A stretch of 64,000 nucleotides of DNA from Companilactobacillus bobalius (GTDB lineage: Bacteria; Bacillota; Bacilli; Lactobacillales; Lactobacillaceae): positions 1 to 64,000 of the forward strand of contig NZ_LNUA01000010.1 in NCBI RefSeq assembly GCF_009764355.1, written 5' to 3'. The notes below the pieces were generated by a model. That model ran no database searches. It was not told the origin of the DNA and saw only the letters and a program-made list of their open reading frames with translations. Of this stretch, positions 7,842 to 16,579 are shown piece after piece. The translations under genes and the position numbers were made by a program. Positions within the stretch are counted from its first letter, which is position 1. Each line of letters starts with the position of its first letter.

Positions 7842-9404
7842 TCAAAGATTATATTCATTAATTAAATAAACCGGAGTACAAGACCAAGCATGACAATAAC
7901 TATTAACTAAAGGACTTCCATACGGAGAAAAGTTTGGCTCATCAGGTTTGTATGCCTCCCAAAAAGTATCAGCACCATTACTGATCATAGACCCCCAATA
8001 ATTGTTTATTAAATCAATGGCTTCTGTTCTCATATTAACCTTCAATAATGCCGTTACAACATAATGATACATATACGGAGTTTCAATATTTTTAATAGGA
8101 AAGAATCTTTTATACGTAGCAAGCATGATTGATTTTTCAATATTTTCAGGAAATACTCCTGCTAGAATCATCCATACTTGGCTATAAATATTTAACTCTG
8201 CATTCTCACCTGAAATAAACAATTGTCTAGAAGAGTCATACAATTTCTTTCGTGAATAATCAGATAAGAGTTGCAATTTTTTATTATATTCATCATCAAC
8301 TTCAATTATCAAACCCTTACTCAATTCCAGAAAATCTTTTAACACATAGATAAGTACACCCTGAGTGGCGGTAATTTTGTCAAAACCATCTCCCCAATCA
8401 ATAAATGAAGGCCACTCATTTGGAATTATTAATTTTCCATCCCCATTAACACATGCGAGTGCTAGATCAATTTGTTTCTTAGCTGTCGGATAAAGTTCCC
8501 TGACAGTTTCTTGATCCTGAGTATTTTCCAAGTAATCCTTTAACGTACTTACAAAAAACAAACTATAATCTAGCAAAAAGGTGTCATCTGGCACCTCATC
8601 CTTACTAGTAAAAATATTTGCACTAACTTTCCCATCTTCGGTCGTCATTCCTGCAAATAAGTACAAACATCTTTTGACCAATGAGTTCTTCTTAAAAGTT
8701 GAATAATTCACTAATGCTTGCAAGTGCAAATCTCCAAGCCACAATCTTTGATCCCGTTTAGGTCCATCTTCAAATACATCTTGCATACACTCTGCCAAGG
8801 TTTTTAGACTAACTTTTTCAATATTTTGTAATGATTGAGTACTTCCCGACAATTCTATATTTGATAGTTCTCTATTCAAAATTGCACTCTGTGCTTCAAC
8901 AATCGGATTATTTAATTCTATCTTCCATTTTGGTGAAGTATCTATTACAGTAATTTTTACATACCTGAAACTATATCTTCTTGGTAAATGTAACTTACAA
9001 GGTAACTCATCAATATGCAAAGTTTCTATTGGTATCCATGAGCGAGATAACCAGCCGTCATATTCATCAGGATTACTCAAAAGTTCATTAGAAATTTCCG
9101 CAAATTGAAACTTTATCGTCAAAGGCGCATCCATCATTGATCCAACTCTATTAATATCAATAGAAAATTTGCCAACGTGATGTTCACCAAAATCTAAAAT
9201 AATACTGTCATCCCGTCCAAATTGCTTACTATGCAAATCTTTAATTTGAGTGTTTTTTATTTCTGTAGAAGAATTCACTTCAATACAACGAACTGGTTTA
9301 TATTTTTCGTAATTTAAAATTGATTTACTCTCTTCCGCTTTTTCTAAAAATTCTTTATTACGTGTAAATTTTATATTTTCATTAATCTGAAACTTAAATG
9401 ACAT
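7842..9404 (-). CDS. GH78-like alpha-L-rhamnosidase family enzyme
   Basis: A 520-residue cytoplasmic glycosidase with the layout of bacterial family 78 enzymes: an N-terminal beta-sandwich region, then an (alpha/alpha)6-barrel. Visible family motifs are EDGPKRDQRLWLGDLH (about residues 210-225, proposed acid region), FIDWGDG, DTFWEAY (catalytic Glu) and the closing NSYCHAWSCTPVYLI. It is shorter than most GH78 rhamnosidases (800-1000 aa), lacking the extra N-terminal modules. No signal peptide, so it acts on imported oligosaccharide. It is last in the MFS-GH43-GH78 operon and is separated from GH43 by a terminator-like hairpin. Rhamnose specificity is a family expectation only. Confidence 0.8.
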   Translation of the reverse strand: MSFKFQINENIKFTRNKEFLEKAEESKSILNYEKYKPVRCIEVNSSTEIKNTQIKDLHSKQFGRDDSIILDFGEHHVGKFSIDINRVGSMMDAPLTIKFQFAEISNELLSNPDEYDGWLSRSWIPIETLHIDELPCKLHLPRRYSFRYVKITVIDTSPKWKIELNNPIVEAQSAILNRELSNIELSGSTQSLQNIEKVSLKTLAECMQDVFEDGPKRDQRLWLGDLHLQALVNYSTFKKNSLVKRCLYLFAGMTTEDGKVSANIFTSKDEVPDDTFLLDYSLFFVSTLKDYLENTQDQETVRELYPTAKKQIDLALACVNGDGKLIIPNEWPSFIDWGDGFDKITATQGVLIYVLKDFLELSKGLIIEVDDEYNKKLQLLSDYSRKKLYDSSRQLFISGENAELNIYSQVWMILAGVFPENIEKSIMLATYKRFFPIKNIETPYMYHYVVTALLKVNMRTEAIDLINNYWGSMISNGADTFWEAYKPDEPNFSPYGSPLVNSYCHAWSCTPVYLINEYNL

Positions 9405-9416
9405 TTAACTACCTCC

Positions 9417-9450
9417 AAAAAAGGCAGTGATTCCATAGTGAAATCACTGC
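9417..9450 (-). terminator. Intercistronic terminator between GH43 and GH78 genes
   Basis: On the minus strand GCAGTGATT and AATCACTGC form a perfect nine-bp stem followed by six T residues, immediately before the GGAGG of the GH78 gene. It should lower, or make conditional, expression of the last gene of the operon, or protect the upstream message. Confidence 0.75.
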
Positions 9451-9464
9451 TATATTTTTATCGC

Positions 9465-10508
9465 TTATTCGTAATCATCCAAAGACCATTCATCATGCCA
9501 ATCAATATATGGTCTGTCTCCAACAAATCTAATTGGTAACCATACATAATCTGCAATTGATGTATTCGCAACAACTACATCATCCAAATTATCAGGTTTT
9601 GTATCTTTCATTGCTGGATTGAAGAATTGTTCAAATGTTTTAGCATAATCTTCATATTTACGATTCATTTCATTAGGTAACCAACGATCTTGACAAGCAA
9701 TATACAAATCTTTCTTTCCTTGTACCTTAAAGACTGAAGTTACTTGAGAATAATATGAAGTCTTTGTTGTGTCTTGAGGACTAGGATTACCCAAAACAGT
9801 GTAAGGACCATGCCATGTATCGGCAATAGCAACTTCTGAAGGACTTGGGAAGTATCCGGTAGTACCTGAAGTCAATAAATAGTGTTTATAGTTTCTAATG
9901 AAATGAGCTGTAGCTTCACGTACATATGGTGGGAAACGATGTGGGAAGTGAGTTGTGTAATAACCCGTTAGATCAGTGTAATCATCGGTCAAATCGGCAC
10001 AAATTGTTTCTGAATGAACTCTTTCAAAGTAGTAATAGCCTTTGCCATCTGGGGCGACAGCCAAATCGAAGTCACCAGCACTCATGCCTAATGGAGAAAT
10101 ATCTTCGTTAACAATTGTATATGGTCCAAGAATACTATCAGCTGTCAAAACTGTCTCTGTTTGAGTATCATCCTTATGCATTACTTTGACCCAGCAGACA
10201 TATTTCTTTGTTTTCTTATTATAGATAATATGTGGACGATCCATTTGATTTTTGTAATAGAATGGTGATTCCGGATCATCAGTATTAGCTGGAATAATAA
10301 TTCCTTCACTCTTCCAATTATATAAATCTTGAGAACTGTAACAACGAACGCCCCATTGCCAAATTCCATTCTTACCATCCGACTTCTCTTTGTTTTCACC
10401 GTACCAATAATATGTACCATCTATATACATAACAGAACCACCATGTGCTTGAATTCTGTTACCATCTGTATCTAACCAAACTTGTCCTGGACGAAATGAA
10501 TTATACAT
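9465..10508 (-). CDS. GH43 family glycosyl hydrolase
   Basis: A 347-residue five-bladed beta-propeller glycosidase. The N-terminal RIQAHGGSVMYIDGTYYWYGENKE strongly resembles GH43 subfamily 24-type enzymes (exo-beta-1,3-galactanase relatives). Further blocks include MDRPHIIYN, SAGDFDLAVAPDGKGYYYFER and VREATAHFIRN with the putative catalytic Glu. There is no signal peptide, so it acts in the cytoplasm on short imported glycans. It follows the MFS gene by 15 bases and precedes the GH78-like gene. Together they suggest use of a galactose/rhamnose-containing plant-type oligosaccharide; that substrate is inferred. Confidence 0.85.
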   Translation of the reverse strand: MYNSFRPGQVWLDTDGNRIQAHGGSVMYIDGTYYWYGENKEKSDGKNGIWQWGVRCYSSQDLYNWKSEGIIIPANTDDPESPFYYKNQMDRPHIIYNKKTKKYVCWVKVMHKDDTQTETVLTADSILGPYTIVNEDISPLGMSAGDFDLAVAPDGKGYYYFERVHSETICADLTDDYTDLTGYYTTHFPHRFPPYVREATAHFIRNYKHYLLTSGTTGYFPSPSEVAIADTWHGPYTVLGNPSPQDTTKTSYYSQVTSVFKVQGKKDLYIACQDRWLPNEMNRKYEDYAKTFEQFFNPAMKDTKPDNLDDVVVANTSIADYVWLPIRFVGDRPYIDWHDEWSLDDYE

Positions 10509-10523
10509 AATTAATTTACTCCT

Positions 10524-11714
10524 TTAATTTACTTTATTTTTTAATGAATTCTTTTGCATACCAAATGAATTCCAAATTACAACGATAAGTACTATTAATC
10601 CAACAACACCACTTGTTATCATGGCAGCAGCTGGAGTTTGATTTCCAATTACATCACCAATTATTTGTTGAATATAAGGTGTCAAGAAAACACTGATATT
10701 GATGAATACCAAAGCTAACGAATTAGAAAAATTAGTTAACTCTTTAGGACATAATTCTGAAATTCTTAAAAACATATATGGTGATAAAAATGTGAATGAT
10801 GCGGCCATAATAATTACTAGAACACCTGTGAATAATAGATTCTTCGAAAATGTAATGAGAATACTACTTCCACTAAGAATCAAGATGAACAACGGGAACA
10901 TTTTTGAACCTAATAACTGATGAACTTTTCCAAATAAGACCCCAACAAACATCCCAGTTAAAGATGTGAAACTTAATATGAAACTGGCTGAAGTGGCTGT
11001 TCCATAACCGACATCTGTAATCAACAATGACAATTTAATCATTAATGTCATAAAGATAAACTGCATAAAAAACATAGCTGCACAAAATGCAAATACTTTT
11101 CCGTTTAATTTCTTTAAGCTTTTAACTATACTTATCTTTTTATTTTCTTGTTGAATGTTCATCTTAGGTAGAAAAGCAATAACTAGTAGCAAGACAACTA
11201 ACAGTATGAAATATGTCAGGAAACTAAATCTCCAACTGATCTGAAGTAATATTCCCGCTAACATAGTTAACAACGTACTTGCCAAATTTGAAACAGTACC
11301 TATAAAACCAAACATCTGCGCACGTTCATCCCCCTCATAGAAGTAAGAAACTATACTGTATGATAGAGGGTTTAATAATCCGATTCCGGCACCAAATAAG
11401 AACCGACAAACTAATATTCCATAGATACTATTTATAAATGCCGGAGCAATTCCGGAAATAAATGAAATTAATAGTCCTAAAGATGCTGTATTCTTATACC
11501 CAATTTTCTTTGTTACTAAAGGACTAATGGCGACAAATATTAAAATTGCCAAGCTAGGTAAAGTTGTGATAGATTCAATAGCTGATGAAGCCACTCCTGG
11601 AAAACTATCTTTAATAACGGGAATAGCTCCTGAAATAACACCCGCTGCCGTTGTATCAATAGATATCCCAAGTATGGAGGCTTTAAATAAAAAACTGTGT
11701 TTATTTTTTATCAT
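10524..11714 (-). CDS. MFS transporter of the glycan locus
   Basis: A 396-residue major facilitator with about 12 hydrophobic segments. The cytoplasmic loop between TM2 and TM3 (VTKKIGYKNTASLGLLISF) and the segment RFLFGAGIGLLNPLSYSIVSYFYEGDERAQMFGF follow the MFS signatures. It is the first gene of an operon with two glycosidases, so it probably imports their oligosaccharide or glycoside substrate. AAGGGG lies before the ATG. The promoter region holds a perfect cre site and a 20-bp palindrome and faces a divergent AraC-type gene, so induction by substrate through that regulator and repression by CcpA are likely. Confidence 0.88.
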   Translation of the reverse strand: MIKNKHSFLFKASILGISIDTTAAGVISGAIPVIKDSFPGVASSAIESITTLPSLAILIFVAISPLVTKKIGYKNTASLGLLISFISGIAPAFINSIYGILVCRFLFGAGIGLLNPLSYSIVSYFYEGDERAQMFGFIGTVSNLASTLLTMLAGILLQISWRFSFLTYFILLVVLLLVIAFLPKMNIQQENKKISIVKSLKKLNGKVFAFCAAMFFMQFIFMTLMIKLSLLITDVGYGTATSASFILSFTSLTGMFVGVLFGKVHQLLGSKMFPLFILILSGSSILITFSKNLLFTGVLVIIMAASFTFLSPYMFLRISELCPKELTNFSNSLALVFINISVFLTPYIQQIIGDVIGNQTPAAAMITSGVVGLIVLIVVIWNSFGMQKNSLKNKVN

Positions 11715-11736
11715 CTTTTTGCCCCTTTTTCTAATT

Positions 11737-11756
11737 AATCATTAGGCCTAATGATT
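11737..11756. promoter_or_regulatory. Perfect 20-bp palindrome in the MFS leader
   Basis: AATCATTAGG and CCTAATGATT form a perfect uninterrupted palindrome 23 bases upstream of the MFS start codon. It is likely an operator or a small mRNA hairpin; there is no T-run on the minus strand, so not a terminator. Confidence 0.5.
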
Positions 11757-11767
11757 TTGTAAGTTAT

Positions 11768-11782
11768 TGTTATCGCTTACAA
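11768..11782 (-). promoter_or_regulatory. cre (CcpA) site of the glycan operon
   Basis: The minus strand reads TTGTAAGCGATAACA, a full match to WTGNAANCGNWNNCW. It lies between the divergent AraC gene and the MFS-GH43-GH78 operon, fitting carbon catabolite repression of glycan use. Confidence 0.75.
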
Positions 11783-11908
11783 TTGATAATTCTAGCATCT
11801 ATTCAAATATAAATTAGCCCATTAGTTTGGTAAATATTGTACTTATATTTCGATTTTTATAAAATTATAATTAACTAAAGATTTTAAATTGATTTTGGAG
11901 ATCGTAAA

Positions 11909-12799
11909 ATGCTAAAAAATAATAATGAAAATCGGGATAATGTCCAACATGAACTAATTAATCTTTTACCTAATATTCCTTTTAAGATATACATGAGTGA
12001 TCAACATCCCAAATCAACCGATCATTCGTACATAGTTCCTCACTATCACGACGACGTTGAAATTATTTATCTAATAAAAGGTAATGTAAAAATATTTGAT
12101 AATAATTCAGTTACCGAATTAAATCCAGGAAGTGTCTATATTATTAATTCCAATGATATTCATTCAACAATGAGTTCTTCAACACATATTCAAAATTATG
12201 TATTACAAATATCCTATGATTTTTTAATCAATTTCATTCCAAATTTTTCGACTTACCACTTTATGATCAATAATCAACATCCAGCAATAACTCAATTAAA
12301 AGATGATATCGTTAGAATGGATTTCTTTCTTAATAAAAACCATAAAGCAAATGCTTATTTATCTGGATTATCATCCCTATTTGATCTGCTTTATCTTTTG
12401 ACTACTAACTTCTATACAACTCTGACCTCTAAATCTGCTTCAAAAAACTTTAAATATCACAAAAGAATGGGGCAAGCCATAGGTTACATTGAAAGTAACT
12501 ACTCTACACCCATAACATTAAGAGAAATATCAAATTATATTCACTTATCTCCAGCCTATTTCTCCGATTTTTTCAAAAAACAAACTGGATTAACATTTTA
12601 TACATATTTAACCAATGTAAGAATGAAACACGCCGAAGATTATCTAAAAAATACTAATGTAGAAATAATGCAGGTCATCGATAATTGTGGATTCTCTACG
12701 TACCATCAATTTAGGAAAGAATTCTATATTAGATTTAACATGAGTCCCTCTCAATTTAGAAAGAACAACAAAAAAGAAGGCCTTCTCCAATCAAAATGA
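11909..12799 (+). CDS. AraC family regulator of the glycan locus
   Basis: A 296-residue regulator with an N-terminal cupin sensor (PHYHDDVEIIYLIKGNVKIF, about 45-65, with the GSVYIINSNDIHS beta-turn) and two C-terminal AraC helix-turn-helix units (LREISNYIHLSPAYFSDFFKKQTG and IMQVIDNCGFSTYHQFRKEF). TTGGAG precedes the ATG. It is transcribed away from the MFS-GH43-GH78 operon across a 194-base control region that contains a cre site and a 20-bp palindrome, so it is most likely the local activator sensing the imported sugar. The ligand cannot be told from sequence. Confidence 0.9.
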   Translation: MLKNNNENRDNVQHELINLLPNIPFKIYMSDQHPKSTDHSYIVPHYHDDVEIIYLIKGNVKIFDNNSVTELNPGSVYIINSNDIHSTMSSSTHIQNYVLQISYDFLINFIPNFSTYHFMINNQHPAITQLKDDIVRMDFFLNKNHKANAYLSGLSSLFDLLYLLTTNFYTTLTSKSASKNFKYHKRMGQAIGYIESNYSTPITLREISNYIHLSPAYFSDFFKKQTGLTFYTYLTNVRMKHAEDYLKNTNVEIMQVIDNCGFSTYHQFRKEFYIRFNMSPSQFRKNNKKEGLLQSK

Positions 12800-12815
12800 G
12801 AAGTGCCTTCTTTTG
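12773..12815 (+). terminator. Terminator of the AraC gene
   Basis: AAAGAAGGCCTTCTC pairs with GAGAAGTGCCTTCTTT, overlapping the stop codon, and ends in a short T-run. Confidence 0.75.
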
Positions 12816-12842
12816 TAATAATCATAATTTTATTCTATATAC

Positions 12843-13034
12843 TTAATCAAAAAAATAAGATAAATCAACATGATAAATACCTGATATTAAATGCAAATTT
12901 TCTAAATCGGGACGGCTTTCTCCCCTCTCCCATTGCGATATTGCTTGTCTAGTAATATTCAATTTCTTAGCAACATCCCCTTGTGACAATCCATTCTTTT
13001 TTCTCTGATATTTCAATTTCTCAGACATCCCCAT
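12843..13034 (-). CDS. XRE-type helix-turn-helix regulator
   Basis: A 63-residue protein that is almost only a Cro/CI helix-turn-helix: LKYQRKKNGLSQGDVAKKLN then ITRQAISQWERGESRPD, ending DLSYFFD. Such stand-alone domains commonly autoregulate and control a neighbour. GGAAGG lies seven bases before the ATG. It is divergent from a small membrane protein gene (13168), and the shared region carries a near-perfect 32-bp inverted repeat that could be its operator. Confidence 0.9.
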   Translation of the reverse strand: MGMSEKLKYQRKKNGLSQGDVAKKLNITRQAISQWERGESRPDLENLHLISGIYHVDLSYFFD

Positions 13035-13059
13035 AATTTTTCCTTCCCTAACTAAGATT

Positions 13060-13091
13060 AGAAAGGAACTCTTTCGAAAGAACTCCTTTCT
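13060..13091. promoter_or_regulatory. 32-bp inverted repeat between XRE gene and membrane gene
   Basis: Two 16-base arms beginning AGAAAGGAACTCTTTC and ending GAAAGAACTCCTTTCT are inverted copies with only two mismatched pairs and no loop. No T-run follows on either strand. The symmetry and central position between divergent genes suggest an operator for the XRE protein. Confidence 0.55.
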
Positions 13092-13167
13092 TTAATTATA
13101 AAGAAAACGATTTCATAATAAAAGATGAGTACAGGAGTCACTTTAAGAGATGAAAGGAGAACACCGT

Positions 13168-13536
13168 ATGATGAAAAAGATAATGCATTACCTATCACAA
13201 GGAATGTACCTATTTGCAGTCATGATTTTAATCGACATTATTGTAGAGCAAAGTAAATATACCATTCTATCCTCGATGTCCTATTATGTAACTTGCTTAG
13301 TCCTAATTATTCTGATTATTATTTCAGTTCCCGAAGAAGGTTCTATCCATAAAAAGTTTAAAACACCAGGAATTTACATACTTGAAGTAGCGATTTTCAT
13401 GGCAGTCATAATACAGCAAAATGTATATTCTCTTCTGCCTCACATGTTTTATTTCATTATTTATCCGGTTTTACTTACTTTAATTGTTACTTCACTTCCT
13501 GAGGGAGTACTTTATAAAAAATTCCAACACAAATGA
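13168..13536 (+). CDS. Small membrane protein divergent from XRE regulator
   Basis: A 122-residue protein with four hydrophobic segments arranged as two similar halves; each half ends in a similar motif (SVPEEGSIHKKFK and SLPEGVLYKKFQ), which suggests an internal duplication. No known family is recognised. An ATG at 13150 is in frame, but AAAGGAG (13152-13158) lies eight bases before the ATG at 13168, so I start there. Expression is probably under the divergent XRE regulator. Confidence 0.75.
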   Translation: MMKKIMHYLSQGMYLFAVMILIDIIVEQSKYTILSSMSYYVTCLVLIILIIISVPEEGSIHKKFKTPGIYILEVAIFMAVIIQQNVYSLLPHMFYFIIYPVLLTLIVTSLPEGVLYKKFQHK

Positions 13537-13583
13537 AAAAATCTGGGACTCAATCTATGCAACCGCGAGTCTCAGATTTTTTT
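13536..13583. terminator. Convergent terminator, membrane gene and gntP
   Basis: AAAAATCTGGGACTC pairs with GAGTCTCAGATTTTT, leaving a 16-base loop. A or T runs on both sides let it work in both directions for the two convergent genes. Confidence 0.85.
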
Positions 13584-13592
13584 GTATTTCAT

Positions 13593-14945
13593 TTAAACAA
13601 ACAAACTCAAAATCATAACGCAAACAATACCAACAACGGAAATTAAGCTTTCCAAAACAGTCCAAGTTAACAAGGTTTCCTTCACTGTTAAGTCAAAGTA
13701 TTCTTTGAACATCCAAAAACCTGCATCATTAACATGGGATGCGGCTAATGAACCAGCTCCAACAGCTAACACCATCAAAGCAGGATTTACTCCGGCTGAA
13801 GTCATCAATGGTAAAACTAATCCGGCAGCAGTTAATGAAGCAACGGTTGCTGACCCTAGTGCTACTCTCAAGACAACGGCTATCAGCCAACCTAGTATCA
13901 ATGGAGAAATATTAACTCCAGTGAACAGTTTCATTACGGCATCACCGACTCCACCATCGATCAAAACTTGTTTGAAAGCACCGCCACCACCGATTACTAA
14001 TAGTAGCATGGCGATTGATTTAACGGCATCTTCCAAACTTTTCATAATTTCTGAGGTCTTAAATCTTCTGGCCCAACCCATAGTGTACATCGCTACTAAT
14101 AATGAAATTGTCATAGTAATAGCTGGTGTTCCAATAAAAGCAATGATTGAATCTAAGAGTGTTGGATTCTTTGGTACGGAACCGCCATTGAATAACAATT
14201 GATAGACTGTGGTAATTGCCATTAAAATGACTGGGAACAATGATGTTAATACACTGATACCAAATCCTGGAGTATCTTCCAACTTGAATTTCTTTTGTGG
14301 TCCCAAAGCAGTTAAATTACCTTTACGGTTAAAGGCATCAGGTACAATCTTTTTAGCAAATTTTGTGTAAACTGGACCGGCAACAATAACTGCTGGTATG
14401 GCAACAATTATTCCGTAAAGTAAAACATGACCAGCATTGGCATTCAAAACAGCACTAATTGCAGTAGGTGCTGGATGTGGTGGTAGGAAACCATGAGTTA
14501 CAGAAAGTGCGGCGGCCATCGGAATTCCTAAATAAAGAATGGAAACTCCAGCTTCGACAGCTATGGCGAAAACGATTGGAATCAGAAGAACCATCCCTAC
14601 TTCAAAGAACAAGGCAATTCCGATGATGAATGATGCCAAAACAATAGCTAACTGTAGTCGTTTTTTTCCAAACTTTTCAATTAAAGTATGCGAAATTCGA
14701 TAGGCACCACCGGCGTCAGCAACCAGTCGACCTAGCATTGCACCGAAACCGAAAACAATCGACAATTCACCCAATTGTCCGCCAATTCCGTCTTGAATAC
14801 TTGTGGCAATTTTAGTCATTGGAATTCCTAATCCAATCCCAACAGCTATAGAAGTAATGATCAATGAAACAAAGGTATTCAGTTTTAATTTAATGATTAA
14901 AAATAGTAATAGGGCTACACCTAAAATTAATACTAAGAAAGCCAT
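13593..14945 (-). CDS. gntP: Gluconate permease GntP (copy 1)
   Basis: A 450-residue GntP-family H+/gluconate symporter with about 12-14 membrane segments. It contains the family blocks FGFGAMLGRLVADAGGAYRI, GFLPPHPAPTAIS and GSATVASLTAAG. It is the third gene of gnd-gntK-gntP and supplies gluconate to GntK. By my side-by-side count only about 37 of 450 positions differ from the second copy at 20643. A cre site and a weak hairpin lie between gntK and gntP, so it may also have its own start of transcription. GAGGAGG precedes the ATG. Confidence 0.95.
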   Translation of the reverse strand: MAFLVLILGVALLLFLIIKLKLNTFVSLIITSIAVGIGLGIPMTKIATSIQDGIGGQLGELSIVFGFGAMLGRLVADAGGAYRISHTLIEKFGKKRLQLAIVLASFIIGIALFFEVGMVLLIPIVFAIAVEAGVSILYLGIPMAAALSVTHGFLPPHPAPTAISAVLNANAGHVLLYGIIVAIPAVIVAGPVYTKFAKKIVPDAFNRKGNLTALGPQKKFKLEDTPGFGISVLTSLFPVILMAITTVYQLLFNGGSVPKNPTLLDSIIAFIGTPAITMTISLLVAMYTMGWARRFKTSEIMKSLEDAVKSIAMLLLVIGGGGAFKQVLIDGGVGDAVMKLFTGVNISPLILGWLIAVVLRVALGSATVASLTAAGLVLPLMTSAGVNPALMVLAVGAGSLAASHVNDAGFWMFKEYFDLTVKETLLTWTVLESLISVVGIVCVMILSLFV

Positions 14946-14963
14946 AATTAGTCTCCTCCTCTT

Positions 14964-14978
14964 TGTTACCGCTTACAG
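14964..14978 (-). promoter_or_regulatory. cre (CcpA) site upstream of gntP
   Basis: The minus strand reads CTGTAAGCGGTAACA, a match to the cre pattern at 14 of 15 positions, directly before the gntP ribosome-binding site. It suggests catabolite repression acting inside the gnt operon. Confidence 0.6.
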
Positions 14979-14990
14979 TGAATCTATTAA

Positions 14991-15017
14991 GAAAAGCGCG
15001 TTCACACGCACTTTTTT
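14991..15017 (-). terminator. Weak hairpin between gntK and gntP (copy 1)
   Basis: AAGTGCG and CGCGCTT pair on the minus strand around a short loop, followed by CTTTTCTT. It is a weak terminator or attenuator that would reduce gntP relative to gntK. The second gnt set has an equivalent and stronger hairpin. Confidence 0.45.
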
Positions 15018-16551
15018 ATTTCACATGTTTCTTTTGAAATTCGGCAATACTCTTGTACTCCGGTTCCAAGACTCTTGATAGTCTGATCCAAATTGGTAAC
15101 AATTCACGATAAACTTGGAAATTCTCTTCATTTGGTTTGTGAACATCAGTTACACCAACCATATCTTTCACAGCTGATAAATCATCAATATATCCTAAGG
15201 CATACATTCCTAATACTGCGGCACCTAGACAGGAACTCTCAAAGCTTTCAGGAATTGTAACGTCTTGTTCAAAAATATCAGCCAACATTTGTCTCCATAG
15301 AGCTGAACGGGCAAATCCACCTGTAGCTTGAATACTCTTAGGTTTTCCGGCAACTCCTTCAATCGTCAACATAACGATATACAGATTATAAACGATACCT
15401 TCCAAAGCAGCTCTAACCATATGTGCTCTAGTGTGCTTTCTAGTTAAACCGAAGAATGATCCTCTAGCGTAAGCATCCCAGATTGGAGCTCTCTCGCCAC
15501 CAAGATAAGGATGGAACAACAATCCATCAGAACCAGCAGGAATCTTTTCAGCAATTTGTGTCAAAATATCATAAGTTGAAACTTGCATTTGTTCAGCGGT
15601 AATTTTTTCTGGCGCAAAGAGTTGATCCTTGACCCAGCGGAAAACAATTCCACCATTATTAACCGGACCACCAACGACCCATTTGTCTTTAGTTAAGGCA
15701 TAACAGAACAATCTCCCATTAGGATCAACCACTGGTTTGTCGACCACTACTCTGACTGCTCCACTAGTTCCAATTGTCACAGCTACTACTCCAGGATCAA
15801 TCGCATTAACACCCAGATTTGATAATACGCCATCACTGGCACCAAATACGAATGGTACATCCTTCGTAATTCCCAAAACCTTACCATAGTTGGAGTTAAT
15901 ACCAGTAATTGTGTCAGTTGGTTCAACTAATTCTGGCAATTGATCTGTAGTAATGCCTAATAGATCCAAGGCTTGTGGTTCCCATTTCAATTTGAAAATA
16001 TTGAACATCCCAGTCGCGGAAGCAATTGAATATTCCATTTTATAAGTTCCAAATAATCTGAAGAAAATATATGTTTTAAGGTCAATGAATTTCTTAGTTT
16101 TCTTAAATAAATCTGGTTTTTCATTCTTGATCCATAAAATTTTTGATAATGGTGCCATGGGATGAATTGGCGTTCCAGTTTTAGCGTAAATCTCTGCTCC
16201 GATACCGTTTGCTTTCAATTCTTCACTATATTTGGCTGCTCGGTTGTCGGCCCAAGTAATCGCACGAGTCAATGGTTGATCATCTTGATCCATAAGAATT
16301 AAGCTGTGCATTGCTGATGAAAAGGAAACCCCTTTTAGCTCACCTTTTTGGACTTTTCCTTTACGAATAACTTGTCCCAATACTTCAATTACTGCATCAA
16401 AGATATCTTCTGGATCTTCTTCAGCCATATCGGGCACATCTTGATACAATTGATAACCACTGTTAGCGTGGGCAATGACTTTTCCTTTCATATCATAGAG
16501 AACACTCTTTGTACTAGTAGTTCCAATATCAACGCCAATCATGTATTCCAT
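15016..16551 (-). CDS. gntK: Gluconokinase, FGGY family (copy 1)
   Basis: A 511-residue FGGY carbohydrate kinase that phosphorylates gluconate to 6-phosphogluconate. The N-terminal MIGVDIGTTSTKSVLYD is the first phosphate loop, and TIGTSGAVRVV is the second. The FGGY signature region is GGFARSALWRQMLADIFEQDV. Specificity for gluconate follows from its position between gnd and gntP. AAGGAG precedes the ATG. It lies 28 bases after gnd. Nearly identical to the copy at 22053. Confidence 0.95.
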   Translation of the reverse strand: MEYMIGVDIGTTSTKSVLYDMKGKVIAHANSGYQLYQDVPDMAEEDPEDIFDAVIEVLGQVIRKGKVQKGELKGVSFSSAMHSLILMDQDDQPLTRAITWADNRAAKYSEELKANGIGAEIYAKTGTPIHPMAPLSKILWIKNEKPDLFKKTKKFIDLKTYIFFRLFGTYKMEYSIASATGMFNIFKLKWEPQALDLLGITTDQLPELVEPTDTITGINSNYGKVLGITKDVPFVFGASDGVLSNLGVNAIDPGVVAVTIGTSGAVRVVVDKPVVDPNGRLFCYALTKDKWVVGGPVNNGGIVFRWVKDQLFAPEKITAEQMQVSTYDILTQIAEKIPAGSDGLLFHPYLGGERAPIWDAYARGSFFGLTRKHTRAHMVRAALEGIVYNLYIVMLTIEGVAGKPKSIQATGGFARSALWRQMLADIFEQDVTIPESFESSCLGAAVLGMYALGYIDDLSAVKDMVGVTDVHKPNEENFQVYRELLPIWIRLSRVLEPEYKSIAEFQKKHVK

Positions 16552-16579
16552 AATTAAAACTCCTTACATAAACTCAAAA

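Noticed and set aside
13705..14202. A 165-codon plus-strand frame
   Set aside because: It is the antisense shadow of gntP, rich in Ala/Thr/Pro from the complementary frame; the minus-strand gene is certain.
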